Shown here one piece after another: positions 22,777 to 34,600 of a stretch of 64,000 nucleotides of DNA; positions within the stretch are counted from its first letter, which is position 1, and every line of letters begins with the position of its first letter. The notes under the pieces are model-generated. The model was not told the DNA's origin. It was given only the letters and a program-made list of their open reading frames with translations, and ran no database searches. A program made the translations under genes and the position numbers. The DNA is taken from NCBI GenBank assembly GCA_947471745.1, contig CANJKZ010000064.1, forward strand, positions 922,001-986,000. The letters are read 5' to 3'. Source of the stretch: Closterium sp. Naga37s-1 (Eukaryota; Streptophyta; Zygnematophyceae; Desmidiales; Closteriaceae).

Positions 22777-25700
22777 ATGCGCGCATCAGCGTCCCCTCCC
22801 AGGCCGTTTCTGGATTTCACGTTCACAGAGGCACATTGTGGCACCTGGGCGGATGAATATTCCGCCCTGCACTCCCGCATTCGCGAAGCTGCCCGCGCCC
22901 ACGCCAGCACCCTGGCTCAGACTGCTGCTGCTGCTGTTGCTGCTGCTGCAGCGAAAGCACCACCATCGCCGCCGCTGCCACCACCCTCACCCCCACCACC
23001 GTCACCTCCACCACCCTCACCCCCACCACCCTCACCCCCACCACCATCACCACCACCACCACCACAACCCCTACTCTCCTCTCTTCCTCCCCTACCTCCC
23101 GCTCCTCCATCCCCCCCACCTCCCTCCCCGCCTCCTCCATCCCCCCCTCCACCATCCCCACCTCCTCCATCCCCCCCTCATCCACCCCCGCCCCCACCAT
23201 CCCCCCCACCCCCAGCCGAGTACCCCCAGCCGCCCAGGAACCCATCCATTCGATTTCTCACATACGAGTGGTTGGATCAACCAGGTGGGCTAGGGGACTT
23301 TCTCACAGGTCTGGCTACCACCTTTGTATGCGCCATGCTCACAAACCGGGCCTTCATAGTGAAGCACTCTCTCCTGCCGCTTGCATTCGAGCCGAACCTC
23401 GTTGATTGGTCCTTCTCGCCAGAGGTTCCTATGGAGCCGGCTCGGAAGATGTCCATTGAGGAGGTGATGCAGGGATGGAGTGAGGGAGGAGGAGGAGGAG
23501 AAGGTGGAGGAGGAGGGGTAGGAGGAGGAGGGGGTGGAGGGCGAGTGGAGGTAGTGCAGGATGGGGAGGTGGTGGTGCTAGATTTGAAGAATAAGTTGGT
23601 CGAGCCGGAGGATTTTTTCGGGCAGCTGGATAAGGCAATGAACGTGCGCGTGTCGTGGAACAGAGGGCTGCTTATTTATTGGCTCGTGCAGGTGGGTAAA
23701 ACGGTTCTGCTGAAACAGCAAGGAACTCTTTTTTTTTTTCCTCTCAAACGTGGAATAGAGTCGAGGAAGGCGAAAGGAAGGGGATTGGAGGGGCATGAGA
23801 GCATAGGACCGCCCCGAGCAGGCTCTTACCGAGCCGCAACGAGCAGGGAGGTCAACGTGGTTAGCCGGCAGATTAGCCTGCAGCTCGTGGGTCGTCACAT
23901 TGAGAGGCCAGCTGGGCAAGGCTGCGACGAGCCGGCCTATGCTGGTCGATGAGCCGAGACGAGCCAGCTCGTCACGTGATGTGATGTGATGGTTTCGTTA
24001 CAAGATAGGTGCAAGTGAAGGTGAGCCGTCGGCCTGCTTGACTAGTCTATTTTTTAGTCGACTCGCGCAACTAGTCGGCCACCCGCTCGAGTCGTCCGAG
24101 CTGGAAATCGGAAATCTCCGGCTTTGCTTGCCCGCCGAGTTAACGAGCCGAGCCGATGAGCCGAGCCGCCCTGCTTGAACTTCTGCTAATACCACAGGAG
24201 AGGAAGAGGAGAAGTGAGGAGATGGAGAGAGAACAACAATCAGCAATGGATAGAATGAGCAGAAAAAGAGGATGTCAATTGGAGTAGATAGGGAAAGAAA
24301 GGTACGGGAGAAGTAGCACAACAACATGAGAGCTGTTCACCTGAAAGGTATGGGGATGCGAACTTACTCGAATGAGCACGAGCTCAAAGTAGCACACTCG
24401 CTCTTGCCATGCTCTCATGTGCCGTTCACGTAACACTTGGGTGGGTGGGTACTACTACAGGCGGAGGGCAAGAAGTGGAGCGAGCGGCTCAAGGACATGG
24501 GCATGCGCCCTCCCTACAGCTTTGGCTGCATCCTCCGCTATCTTCTCAAGTACGTCCCCACTTGGCAACACTTTTGATGCGCCTGAAAAGGCTGCGTTTT
24601 CTTGTCTTTCTTTTCAAGTGCGTTCCCATGGATGGATACACGCCATGACATGCATTTGAGATTTTTGAGATGTGCATGGAATGTCATAAGAGACACCATT
24701 CGATGTCCGCCTCACTTTCACCGTACTCCGTATTCCCCCTCAAAGGGTGCTGATTTCACCATTCTTTTAAGCCATATACCACCTCCGTTCCGAGGTGTCG
24801 AGGCAACTCATACCCCTGCCTCGCATGCCTGTCCCCATTCCGGGCCCTTGAGCCTCGCGTCTCTCATCTCAACTGGGCCCGGCATACCCTTCCCTGCCCG
24901 GCCCCCTTCTTGGCCCGCAACCAGATGCCACATTACTGTCCACACCAAGAAACACTCTATCAATTTGCCCCTCTATCATGTGTCCATTCCACTCTACTAT
25001 ATCCCCTCTCCCTTGCCCCTCAACCAAGCCCCCTCCTCCCCTCACTCCCCCCGTCCTCCTTTCCCTACCCCCCCTACCCCCACCCCCCATCCCCTCCTCT
25101 ACCACCACCAGGCCACGGCCGGAGATTATGTCAAAAGCTGAGGCCATGTACCACCACCTCTTCTCCCCTCTTGCCTCCTCCTCCCCTCCCACCGCCCTCC
25201 TCCAAGCCCCACATTCCCTGAGCGCTGGCCAATCAGGGGCCTCCGGGTCCTGGCACAATAGAGCGGTGGTTATTGGGATTCACGTGAGAGTGGCGGACAG
25301 TTTCGTGTGGGCGGGCAAGAGAGGGTTTGGAGATCCCAAGGTTCTGAATGAGACGGAGAAGGCTGAGCTCATGGCATGGGCTGACGACTACATTGCTTGT
25401 GCCCAGGTGAATGTGCGGTGCGGATAGGGAAATGTGGGAGTTCTAGTGGGGAGATTTTGTGGGGAGTTGCAGTTTAGATATAGTCGAGGCTGGATAGTCG
25501 ACAGTGGGTTTGGGCATTATGATAGTTTTGTGTTTCACGATAATTTCTGGGTCGTTGGGTTATTAAGATGACTGCATCTTCTAACCTCCCCCCCCCCCCC
25601 CCCCCTTCCCGCCCCCCCTTTCTTTTTCCCGCAATATTTGTGTCCTTGCTTTCTCCATGCCCCTTCTTTTCCCGTGCCCCTTTGTTCCTCATGCCTCCAT

Positions 25701-26487
25701 TCTCAACTCCTGGCCTCTGCTCTCCGAGCCCCTCCCATGCCCCATTTCCGTTGTAGAAACTCGAGGCATGGTGGATGCCCCCTCCCATCATTGTTAAATG
25801 GCTAGTCGTTAGCAACTCTCAGGATCTCAAGACAGGTTTAAGGCTCAAATATCCGGACAAGGTGTGTGCTTTCTCCTTGAGGCGATGCAAGGGTCTGCCC
25901 GCCGTCACATGCGCCACACTGTGCAGTGTGCATGCATTAGCAGCCTGTGCAGTCTATCGTGCCCGCTGTCACATTGGCTCTCAATGCTTGTAATGCACCC
26001 CCACACACGCACATACATGCACACACACTCTCATTCACGCAACCTCCAAACTCCCCTCCACCCCCCTTTCACAGACGCACAGCATCTTTTGCACCCCTCT
26101 CTCAATTCCCTCAGCCCCTCTCTCCCACACTGGTGCCTCGGCACGCCAATATCATCATCCCTACTTGGTTGCGTTGCGTCACAGGTGGTGGTGTCAGACA
26201 TCCTGCCAATGCATATCAACAACCTCCTGCTCAATGATGCTGCTCCCTCGTCTCCACCCCCTTCACCACAAGCTGCTCGCGATAAAGAAGCAGCAATATA
26301 TACCGACGTTCTTACAGATTGGCTCCTTTTGGCATCTTCTGATATGTTTGTTATATCCCAGTCTGGATATTCCACCACAGCAACATTCTTCTCGAATCGC
26401 CTGGGTGCTGTCCATTCCTCAAAAATCTGCCGCCCGGAGCAACCCATAAACCTACAGACTATAACACGCCTTACGTGTGGAATATGA
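22777..26487 (+). CDS. Glycosyltransferase-like protein with Pro-rich stem
   Basis: Exons 22777(?)-23691, 24461-24549, 25112-25406, 25757-25861, 26185-26487; phases 0, 2, 0, 0 agree. From ATG 22777 the product is 568 aa; the frame is open further upstream through a minisatellite, so the start is uncertain. After an N-terminal FTFTEAHCGTWADEY segment comes about 80 residues of SPPPP repeats like extensin or arabinogalactan stems. Then follow FLTYEWLDQPGGLGDFLTG (nucleotide-binding-like), a Gly/Glu loop, IGIHVRVADSFVW (phosphate or sugar-nucleotide contact type) and SSDMFVISQSGYSTTATFF. This order is typical of GT-B fucosyltransferase-like proteins and I infer a secretory-pathway glycosyltransferase, but the CAZy family is not certain. 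It lies next to the two GT23-like genes. Confidence 0.6.
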
Positions 26488-28272
26488 TGGTTTGGTTATG
26501 GTGCTCCTCCGTTTGTTCCATGATAAGATATACCAATGCCTGCTGGTTCTGCTCATCATGATAGAAACATGACGATATGATACAACAACAGCACCATTGG
26601 TTTGTTTAATTTGCTGGTTGGAGTCCTGCATTGCTAACTCCAATTCTTGGTCCATCGTGCTGGTTGGAGTCCTGCATTGCTAACTCCAATTCTTGGTCCA
26701 TCGAATATAGGAATGCTTGTTATATATTCTATCACAGGGAGTAGCGGATGCCTCACATTCAGCAGTGGGAGCTCAGGTTATGCATGTGCGGGTATTGTTA
26801 AAATCTATAATACAATTGGTCATATGGAAAAAAGGATGCTTCAGATTCAGAGGGCTTCAGGTTCTATACATTTATTAGTCTGTTTATACCTCAAATATAT
26901 TCTTATATACAACTGTCAAGTAGTTAGTGAGTTGTCTCAGGTCCTGCCAAGAAGTGGTTTCGCAATCGTCACTCTCATCGTGTTTTGTTGTCAAAGACTT
27001 GGCAGACACCCCAGTCAATCAGTCAAATTCCTGACCAGAATAAAGAGTCCGATACTTGATAAAGCAGAGGAGGTATAGCTCGGAACGAGCTCGGATTAGG
27101 AGTGGTGCAAGCACGCTTATAACTGCAATTGTAGGGGTGATCGCCACTCGGATCAAGCCATGTCATGGTCGTAAAGGCAACATTTCGTTAAGTGTGAAGT
27201 CTAAATCGGGTTTTACATCCCGGAAAACTAGCCTTGTGTGACTCGTCCAGCACCAGAGCTTAGCATTCGTGGTCAGCATCACTCCCATCCCGCCCGCCCG
27301 AGCCTTGTCAACGCGCCAGCCCTTATCAGAGAACGATAAGCACAGTACAGATAGACACAGTCAGCCTCAACGACTTCAACGTGTGGTCAGGGCTCGCCCT
27401 CTAGCCGGGACTCCCCTCCTAGACTCAGTTCAGCTTTATGGGGGAGCACTTCACTCCCCACTCGTGAACGGCTAGGATTCATCAGTTCGTTTTCAGAATT
27501 TTTCGTGCATGCCAGCCAATTTGTACGTCGACATTTTCAAGGGTCACTGTACTCCCCGCCCCGAGTGTAGTCCCGGTGAGCTGGTCACTGCACAATTTGT
27601 TACTGAATTACACTAAACGGCCCGGTTTACGTCCTCAAGTGCAATCTTATATTTGCTCAGTCACCTACCTCGCAGGTCTGATAGCAGTCACCTCAAGATG
27701 CCCCCCTACTCGTTTCTGCTGTAAAGCTCTTTGAAAATTAAAACCGGAGTCTCAAGTATCCCGAAGTTGCCTCATCCTTCCTACTTTTGGTTGGGTCACA
27801 AAGTCCAACCAAGCTTCCTACCTTTGGTTTTGTCACTAAGTCCAACCAACCTTCCTACCTTTGAAACCTGTGGACCCTGGGTTTTAATGGGGACCTGATG
27901 GGCTACTACATGCGCCAGAATCACCGCCAAACCAAATCCCTTCTATAATATCCCATCACGTGTTGTTGCGCTGCTGCTGTGCGGAGCAAATCGATGATTC
28001 GAACTTCGCAAGTCTGGTTGGGTGAACTTTGTTTTCTAGACTCCCTCCCTGGCCTGATAACATTGTCGGTCCTTCCGCCATTTGCGTGCTAGGTTCGTAC
28101 CAACGACTGTCCCGCCGATCCGTTGCTATTTCGGTTCCCTAAACTGGCTGCGACGGTTCTTTACGGAAGAAAACAATGAGTGGACTCCCTTAATAGTTTG
28201 TGGTTTTACTTCGCGACAACGCTAGAACGAGATTATCAAGTTCCTCTTTCTCCGCTCCTCGCGCGGTCCGCC
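26488..28272. other. Intergenic, repeats only
   Basis: Contains an exact 46-bp tandem duplication (26612-26657 / 26658-26703) and a 37-bp unit repeated 2.4 times (27777-27863, CTTCCTACCTTTGGTT...). It also holds a 52-bp block (27409-27460) similar to 16212-16270. No gene recognised. TATAAT-like sequence at about 27943 could serve the next gene but is far (330 bp) from its ATG. Confidence 0.6.
26612..26703 (+). repeat. Exact 46-bp tandem duplication
   Basis: Two identical copies of a 46-bp unit starting TGCTGGTTGGAGTCCTG and ending GGTCCATCG, just downstream of the glycosyltransferase-like gene. Confidence 0.95.
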
Positions 28273-29970
28273 ATGGGAACGAGGATGAACCTCCTGACAT
28301 CGCGCTTCTCTGACGGGATAAACCAGCGCTTTATCCGGGAGAAGCTAAAGCAGTTAAAGTTACCCACCAGCAACATTGGCAAGGGGCTCGTGGGAGTGGT
28401 GTTGCTCGCGTTTCTCATGCTTGTCTACTCCTTCTCTCAATCCACGTCACAAGCGCCCAATGTCCTCCTGCCGTGGGGCCATGAGAGGTGAAAATTCCCG
28501 CCGTGAAGATGTGTCCGCTCCCGCTTCCACCACTCGCGTCAGCGTCTGCGCGTCTGTGCGTCTGCGCGTCGCCTCCATTACTGCTTATTCTCGCCGCGTG
28601 TCGCCGCATGTCGTCGCATCGTTAGCGTTTTACCACAGCGTTCCACCTTCTCGCGCCAGCATAAACATCCATGTCTTTTCCGGTCCTGCGATCGAGTCCT
28701 AGTGTATGTCATCCGCTTCCAAAACTGGACATTAAATTTTAACTCGACGCGTAACTAGGCAGTAGCTTGACATTTCCTGCATTAGTCGTCACCAGCCCAA
28801 CGTCATAACCTCGTTGGCGCCCGATCGCGTCCCTCCTTCTCCCGCACCTCACATGCCGGGTTCTGTGGTTTCCGTGCCCTATCCAATGCCCGCCCTATCC
28901 AGTGCCCAGCCTATCCCATGCCCGCACTATCCAATGCCCGACCTATCCCATGCCCAACCTATCCCATGCCCGACCTATCCAATGCCCGACCTATCCAATG
29001 CCCGACCTATCCAATGCCCGCCCTATCCAACCCGCGCACTATCCAATCCGCACCTCCCGCCAGGTTGGTGCGCGACGCGGCGGAGCTACAGCTGTGCCGC
29101 ATAGAGCTGGAGCGCGTGCGGCGGGATCCGGGCGGGCTGGCGGACGTAGGCAAGTGCCAGGAACGCCTGGCGCGACTCACGGGAACGGGCACTGTCACCC
29201 ACGCCAATGGCACCATCGCGCCTGCGGGTGAGCGGTGAGGGGAGGCGTGAGGGGAGGGGGTGAGGGGAGGGGGTGAGGGGAGGGGGTGAGGGGACGGGGT
29301 GAGGGGAAGGGTTATGGGAGGGGGACCAAACAGCTGCCTTGTTGTTTCTCAGCTCCGATTTCTCCTGTGCTCATTTGCTCTCGTGCTCTGGTTCTGCCTC
29401 TTTAGCGTCCTCTTGCTGCTAAGGCGTCGCTGTTTCGTCGTGTCCACTGCTCTCTCTGTTCCCCAGCGCTGCGTCCCTCCCCTGCTTCGCTCAGGTTCTT
29501 TACAGTGTTGCCTCCCTGCGACTCCAACTCGTGTGTCAACTCACCTCCGCTTTGCCCGCTCCCATCTGTGCTCGTTCCCGCCTCGCCACCTTGCCAGCGC
29601 CTCTCTCTCTCTCTCTCTCCAGCTCCTCCCATCCCAACCAACGTATTCCTTTAAGACCCTCCCAAACCCCCATGGGCTCTCGCCTCGCCCCTCTCCCACC
29701 CCACCACCACCCCCCCTTTTCACTCCTCCCAAACCCTCCACCCCCCTCCCCCCCACACACACTTCACCGCTCCCCTTTACTCACTCTCCTGTACTGTACC
29801 TGTCTGCTCTGCTCCCCCACCCCTCTCCCCCTTCCCCGTTCTCCCCGTCCTCTCCGTCCGCACGGTGGGGTGCGCGCCATGCAGAGACCCCATTTGAGGA
29901 CGTGGAGGGCATGAGCGCTGCTGCGCTGAAAAAGGAAGTCATCGACTTGCGGGTGAGCCCCCTCTCCCCC

Positions 29971-30008
<38 letters not shown>

Positions 30009-31609
30009 CCGCCTCTTTTGAATCGCCTCACAAGTTGTCCCACTTCCCGCGGATTTCTCAGGCGTCTTACAGAGAGACCATGAGTGGTGGTGTTGCGTTG
30101 ACCTGAGTGGTGTCATTGACCTGCTGGTGATCGCACTGCGGCATAGGTGGTCACTGCTCCCGCTCCGCTGATCGTTGATGGGGAGGGAGAGCGAGATGCA
30201 AATGCACGGCGGGAGGCAGTACGTCAGCCTGTAATGGAGTGGAGTGGATGAGGAGGGAGAGCGAGATAGACAAGGGGAACACAGCTAGGACCAATAGGCA
30301 GGAACTCACACTTTTCCAGTTCCATACACATGCATCCTGTCCCCTCCCACCCCCACCCACTCTCACCCTCGTTCTCCTTTTCACCCCTTCCTCCGCACCC
30401 CCCCTGTCGCGGTGCACAGATAGAGGTGGCGATTCTGCGGCAGGAGAAGGTGCGGCTGGAGAGTGCAGAGAAGGAGCGCGCCGTGTGGGACAACGCCCTC
30501 GTGCCCAAGTCGGTGAGTCAGCCACACACACGCCGCTCCTACCTACCTACCAACCACCCCTGCGCTCCCACCATCCCTGCCGCACCGTAACCAGCCCTGC
30601 ACCGTAACCAGCCCTGCGCTGCGCCCCTGGCAGCCCGTCTGTGTTGTCCTTGCAAAGCACTGCCATGCTTGCAACATGGGTGTATGAACGAACGCGCATT
30701 TTCACCCTTCCTCTCTTGAAGCCTTCTCTCTAACACACACTCACATTCATGCTCTCTCCCTTTCTCTCTCTCGTTCCCCATCCCCTGCTGTGTCCTTGTC
30801 ACCTCTCATTCCCCACGCCCCCACCATGACATGAGCAGGCAGTGGAGGGAGCGCGCATGGTAGTGGCGGGTCACACATGCCCCGTGGTGCCAGAAGCACT
30901 GATCAACGGCACAGCACCCACATGAACACTGTCTTTTGAGTCGCTCCCCTCAAAGTCTCCGCTTTTGTGTCCCTTTCTCTCCGCGCCACCACCATGACAT
31001 GAGCAGGCAGTGGAGGGGGCGCACATGGTCGTGGCGGGTCACACATGCCCCGTCGTGCCAGAAGCACTCGTCAACGGCACGCATGTCAACTCCGTCTTTT
31101 GGGGCGCCTCTAAAGTCTCCGCTTTTGTGTCCCTTTCTCTCCACGCCCCCACCATGACATGAGCAGGCAGTGGAGGGAGCGCGCATGGTAGTGGCGGGTC
31201 ACACATGCCCCGTGGTGCCAGAAGCGCTGATCAACGGCACACACGTCAATTCCGTCTCAGGCCTAGCTGACCTTGTCTCCGCTGCAACGGCGCAAGCAAT
31301 CAACGCCTCTGTCGCTGCGGCTGCGGCTTCTGGGAATGGCACGGACGGCAACAGCACGTTGGGCGGGGCTGCAGTGTTTCCGGTGGTGACGAACGACGCT
31401 GCGCTGGCGGCTGTTGAGGGGGGTGTGAAGGAGGGGGAGAATACGACCCTGGCGAGATGGAATGTGAGTCATGGGGGGTGGCGACTTTTGTGTGTGTGTG
31501 TGTGTGTGCGTGCGCGTGCACATGTGATTGCGGGTGATTGTGTGTATGTGTGTGCGTGTGTGTGTGTGTGTGTGTGTATGTGTGTGTGCGTGCGTGCGTG
31601 CGTGCATGC

Positions 31610-31665
<56 letters not shown>

Positions 31666-34600
31666 ACGTGTGCACGTGTGCACGTGTGTGCAACTGCGAT
31701 GTCATCAATGCTGACTGGGCACACTATCTGAGACGTCTCATACAGTCACACAATAGTGCACACAGTATTGCTGTGCTGGCCATCCATTAGCCGTCCACTT
31801 TCCCATACACTTGCACTGCCCATGCTTGCACTCTCACGCTCCCGCACCTCACGCACAACCACACACGCTTTCACACACACATGCCCACCCACTTCTGCAC
31901 GCACCCACGCACACCCACGTGCCCTGCCCCACAACCACCACCAGGTCTACGAGTGCCGGGCGAGCATAGCGGACAAGCGGAGGTACCTCAACTACACACT
32001 GCGCGCCGTGTCGTTGCTGGTGGTGACGTGTTGCTGGTCAAAACGTGCTCTTATTCACTCCCTCATTGCCCCACAACCGCCACCAGGGCTACGAGTGCAG
32101 GGCGAGCATAGCGGACATGAAGAGGTACCTCAACTACACGGTGCGGGCCGTGTCGCTGCTGGTGCTGACGTGCTGCCGGTCAAACATGCCCTCACACTCA
32201 CTCTCTCATTGCCCCACACCACAACCACAACCACAACCACAACCACAACCACAGGGCTACGAGTGCAGGGCGAGCATAGCGGACATGAAGAGGTACCTCA
32301 ACTACACGGTGCGGGCGGACTGTCCGCACGACTGGTTCTTCGTGCAGCGCCTCATGTTCATCAAGGACTGCTTCTCCCTGCCGCGCCGCCGCTGCTTCAC
32401 CATCACGCCCCGCGCCGTGCAGGAGGTGCGTGCATGCGTGGCTCTGGGTCTGGCGCTGGCGCTGGCTCTGGGTCTTCGTGGGGTATAGGGTTTGTGAGTT
32501 GGGTCGGGTCGGGGCACACATGCAAGGCATTTCTCTGCAGGGTTTAGGGTGAGTTTGGTTGGGTGCGTTGCCGTCGGTGACAGCGCATGCATGGGTCGAT
32601 CGATGCATGCTTGCATGCATTGCATTGCACTGCATGCATGCATGCATGTTGGCAGATTGGCCTGGCTTCCATTCCATCGTAAGCTTCCTTCGTGTTCTTT
32701 CTTCTGTTTGTGAGATGCGCCTGCAATATCTGTTCTGTCGCCACGTATTTCTCCGCTCTCCTCCGCTCTCCTCCTTCCTTTGCAAATCCCCGGTACCCAC
32801 TCTCCCCACTCCCTCAACGCAGCCCATAGCACAGCCCAAGTTGTTCTTCTCCCAGGGTTCACGGATGGACTCGATCGTGCGCTGGGACCTGCACCAGTGC
32901 TGGGGAGTTGAGTGGCAATGCCACCCAAGTGGTTGAGCCTCTAACCATTCCCAACTTTTTCCTCTCTGGCCCCTCTTCCACCTCCCCTGGTCCCTGGCTC
33001 GTCTCCCCTCTCCCCTCTCCCGTCTCCCCATTCCCCACCTCCCACACGCCCCTCCCCAACCCCCCCCACTCCCATCACAGCCCATAGCGCGGCCCAAGTC
33101 CCTGTTCTCGCAGGGGGCACTGATGGACTCGAACGTGCGGTGGGACCTGCACCAGTGCAAGTCGTTTGGGTGCCTGAACTCGCGAGTGGAGGGAGACTGC
33201 CGCAACTGCTTCAACATGACTCTCGAGAGCAACCGCTGGAAGGCGCCCTTCCGCGGCTCCATCACCATGGCCGCTGTCATCGCCATGAAGCCCGGGTCGC
33301 TCAGGTGGGTGGGGTGGGGTGAGGATTGGGTGGTCACTCGGGGTTTGGGGTGGGTGGGGGAGGAGGGAGGTGGGAAGAAAACCAGGTACGTATTCTGAGG
33401 TCTTCCGCGGATCCATCACCATGGCCGCTGTCATCGCCATGAAGCCCGGGTCGCTCAGGTGGGTTGAGGGTGAGGCCGGGAGGGACGGGCGATTGTGGAG
33501 GAGGGGAGAGGGGAGTGAACCAGGTGGGTGTCCTGATGTCTGCTGTGGCTCCATCACCATGGCCGCTGTCATCGCCATGAAGCCCGGATCGCTCAGGTGG
33601 GGTGAGGGAAGGGGGGGAGAGGCAAGGGGGGGTGAAATGCAGTTGAGTATCCTGGGGTCCTTCTGGGGTCCTCCTGGGGTCCTTCTGGGGTCCTCCTGGG
33701 GTCCTTCTGGGGGCCCCCTTCCGCGGCTCCATCACCATGGCCGCCGTCATCGCCATGAAGCCCGGGACCCTCGGGTGGGATGAGGGACGGAGGGAGGTGA
33801 GGTGGGAGGGAGGCGCGCAGGATAATGGGTGGATGAGAGGGGGGAGTGGGAAAGGAGGAAGGGAGGGAGGGATGATTTTTTCTAGGACGCCTGGAGAGCT
33901 TTGCTGTGGTAGTGTTTCTGGTCCTGTTTCCATCAGGCCAAGCCTTCTCCCAAGCACTTGCCATGCAAAGTCGCTCACATCTCTCCACCCCTTTCTCCCT
34001 CTGCTCCCCTCTCTTCCTCCTCTCCCTGCCCCAACCCACAACCCCTCCGTCTCCCTCTACCTTCCCCGCTTCCTCCCCTCAGCCGTATCTTCCCCTTCAA
34101 CCCATCTCGTCGCCCCCATCCCCATCTCTTCCCCCTAACCACGCCCCCCCCTCCCCCAAACCATCTCCCGCCCCATCCCCATCTCCATCTCTCCCCTCCC
34201 CGTGTCCAAGCTGGGGCTGGACGTGGGGGGCGGCACGGGCAGCTTTGCGGCGCACATGGCGCGGTATGGTGTGACGGTGATGACCACCGCGTACAACGTG
34301 GAGACCACCGCCAATCGCACGGGCGGCCACCACCACCCCCTCCCCCTCTCCCTTCCCCACCTCCTCCCCTCACCGCCTCTTCCGCCCCCATTTCCATCTC
34401 ACCCCCCCCAACCCCCTTCCCCCCCTGTTCAACCCATCTCCATCTCTCTCCCCCCGGCTGCCAGGCTGGGGCTGGACGTGGGGGGCGGCACGGGCAGCTT
34501 TGCGGCGCACATGGCACGGTACGGGGTGACGGTGATGACCACGGCGTACAACGTGGAGACCACCGCCAATCGCACGGGCGGCCTGCCCTACATGGAGGCC

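Noticed and set aside
31263-31724. Thr/His-rich minus-strand frames
   Set aside because: Translation of a (TG)n microsatellite inside an intron.
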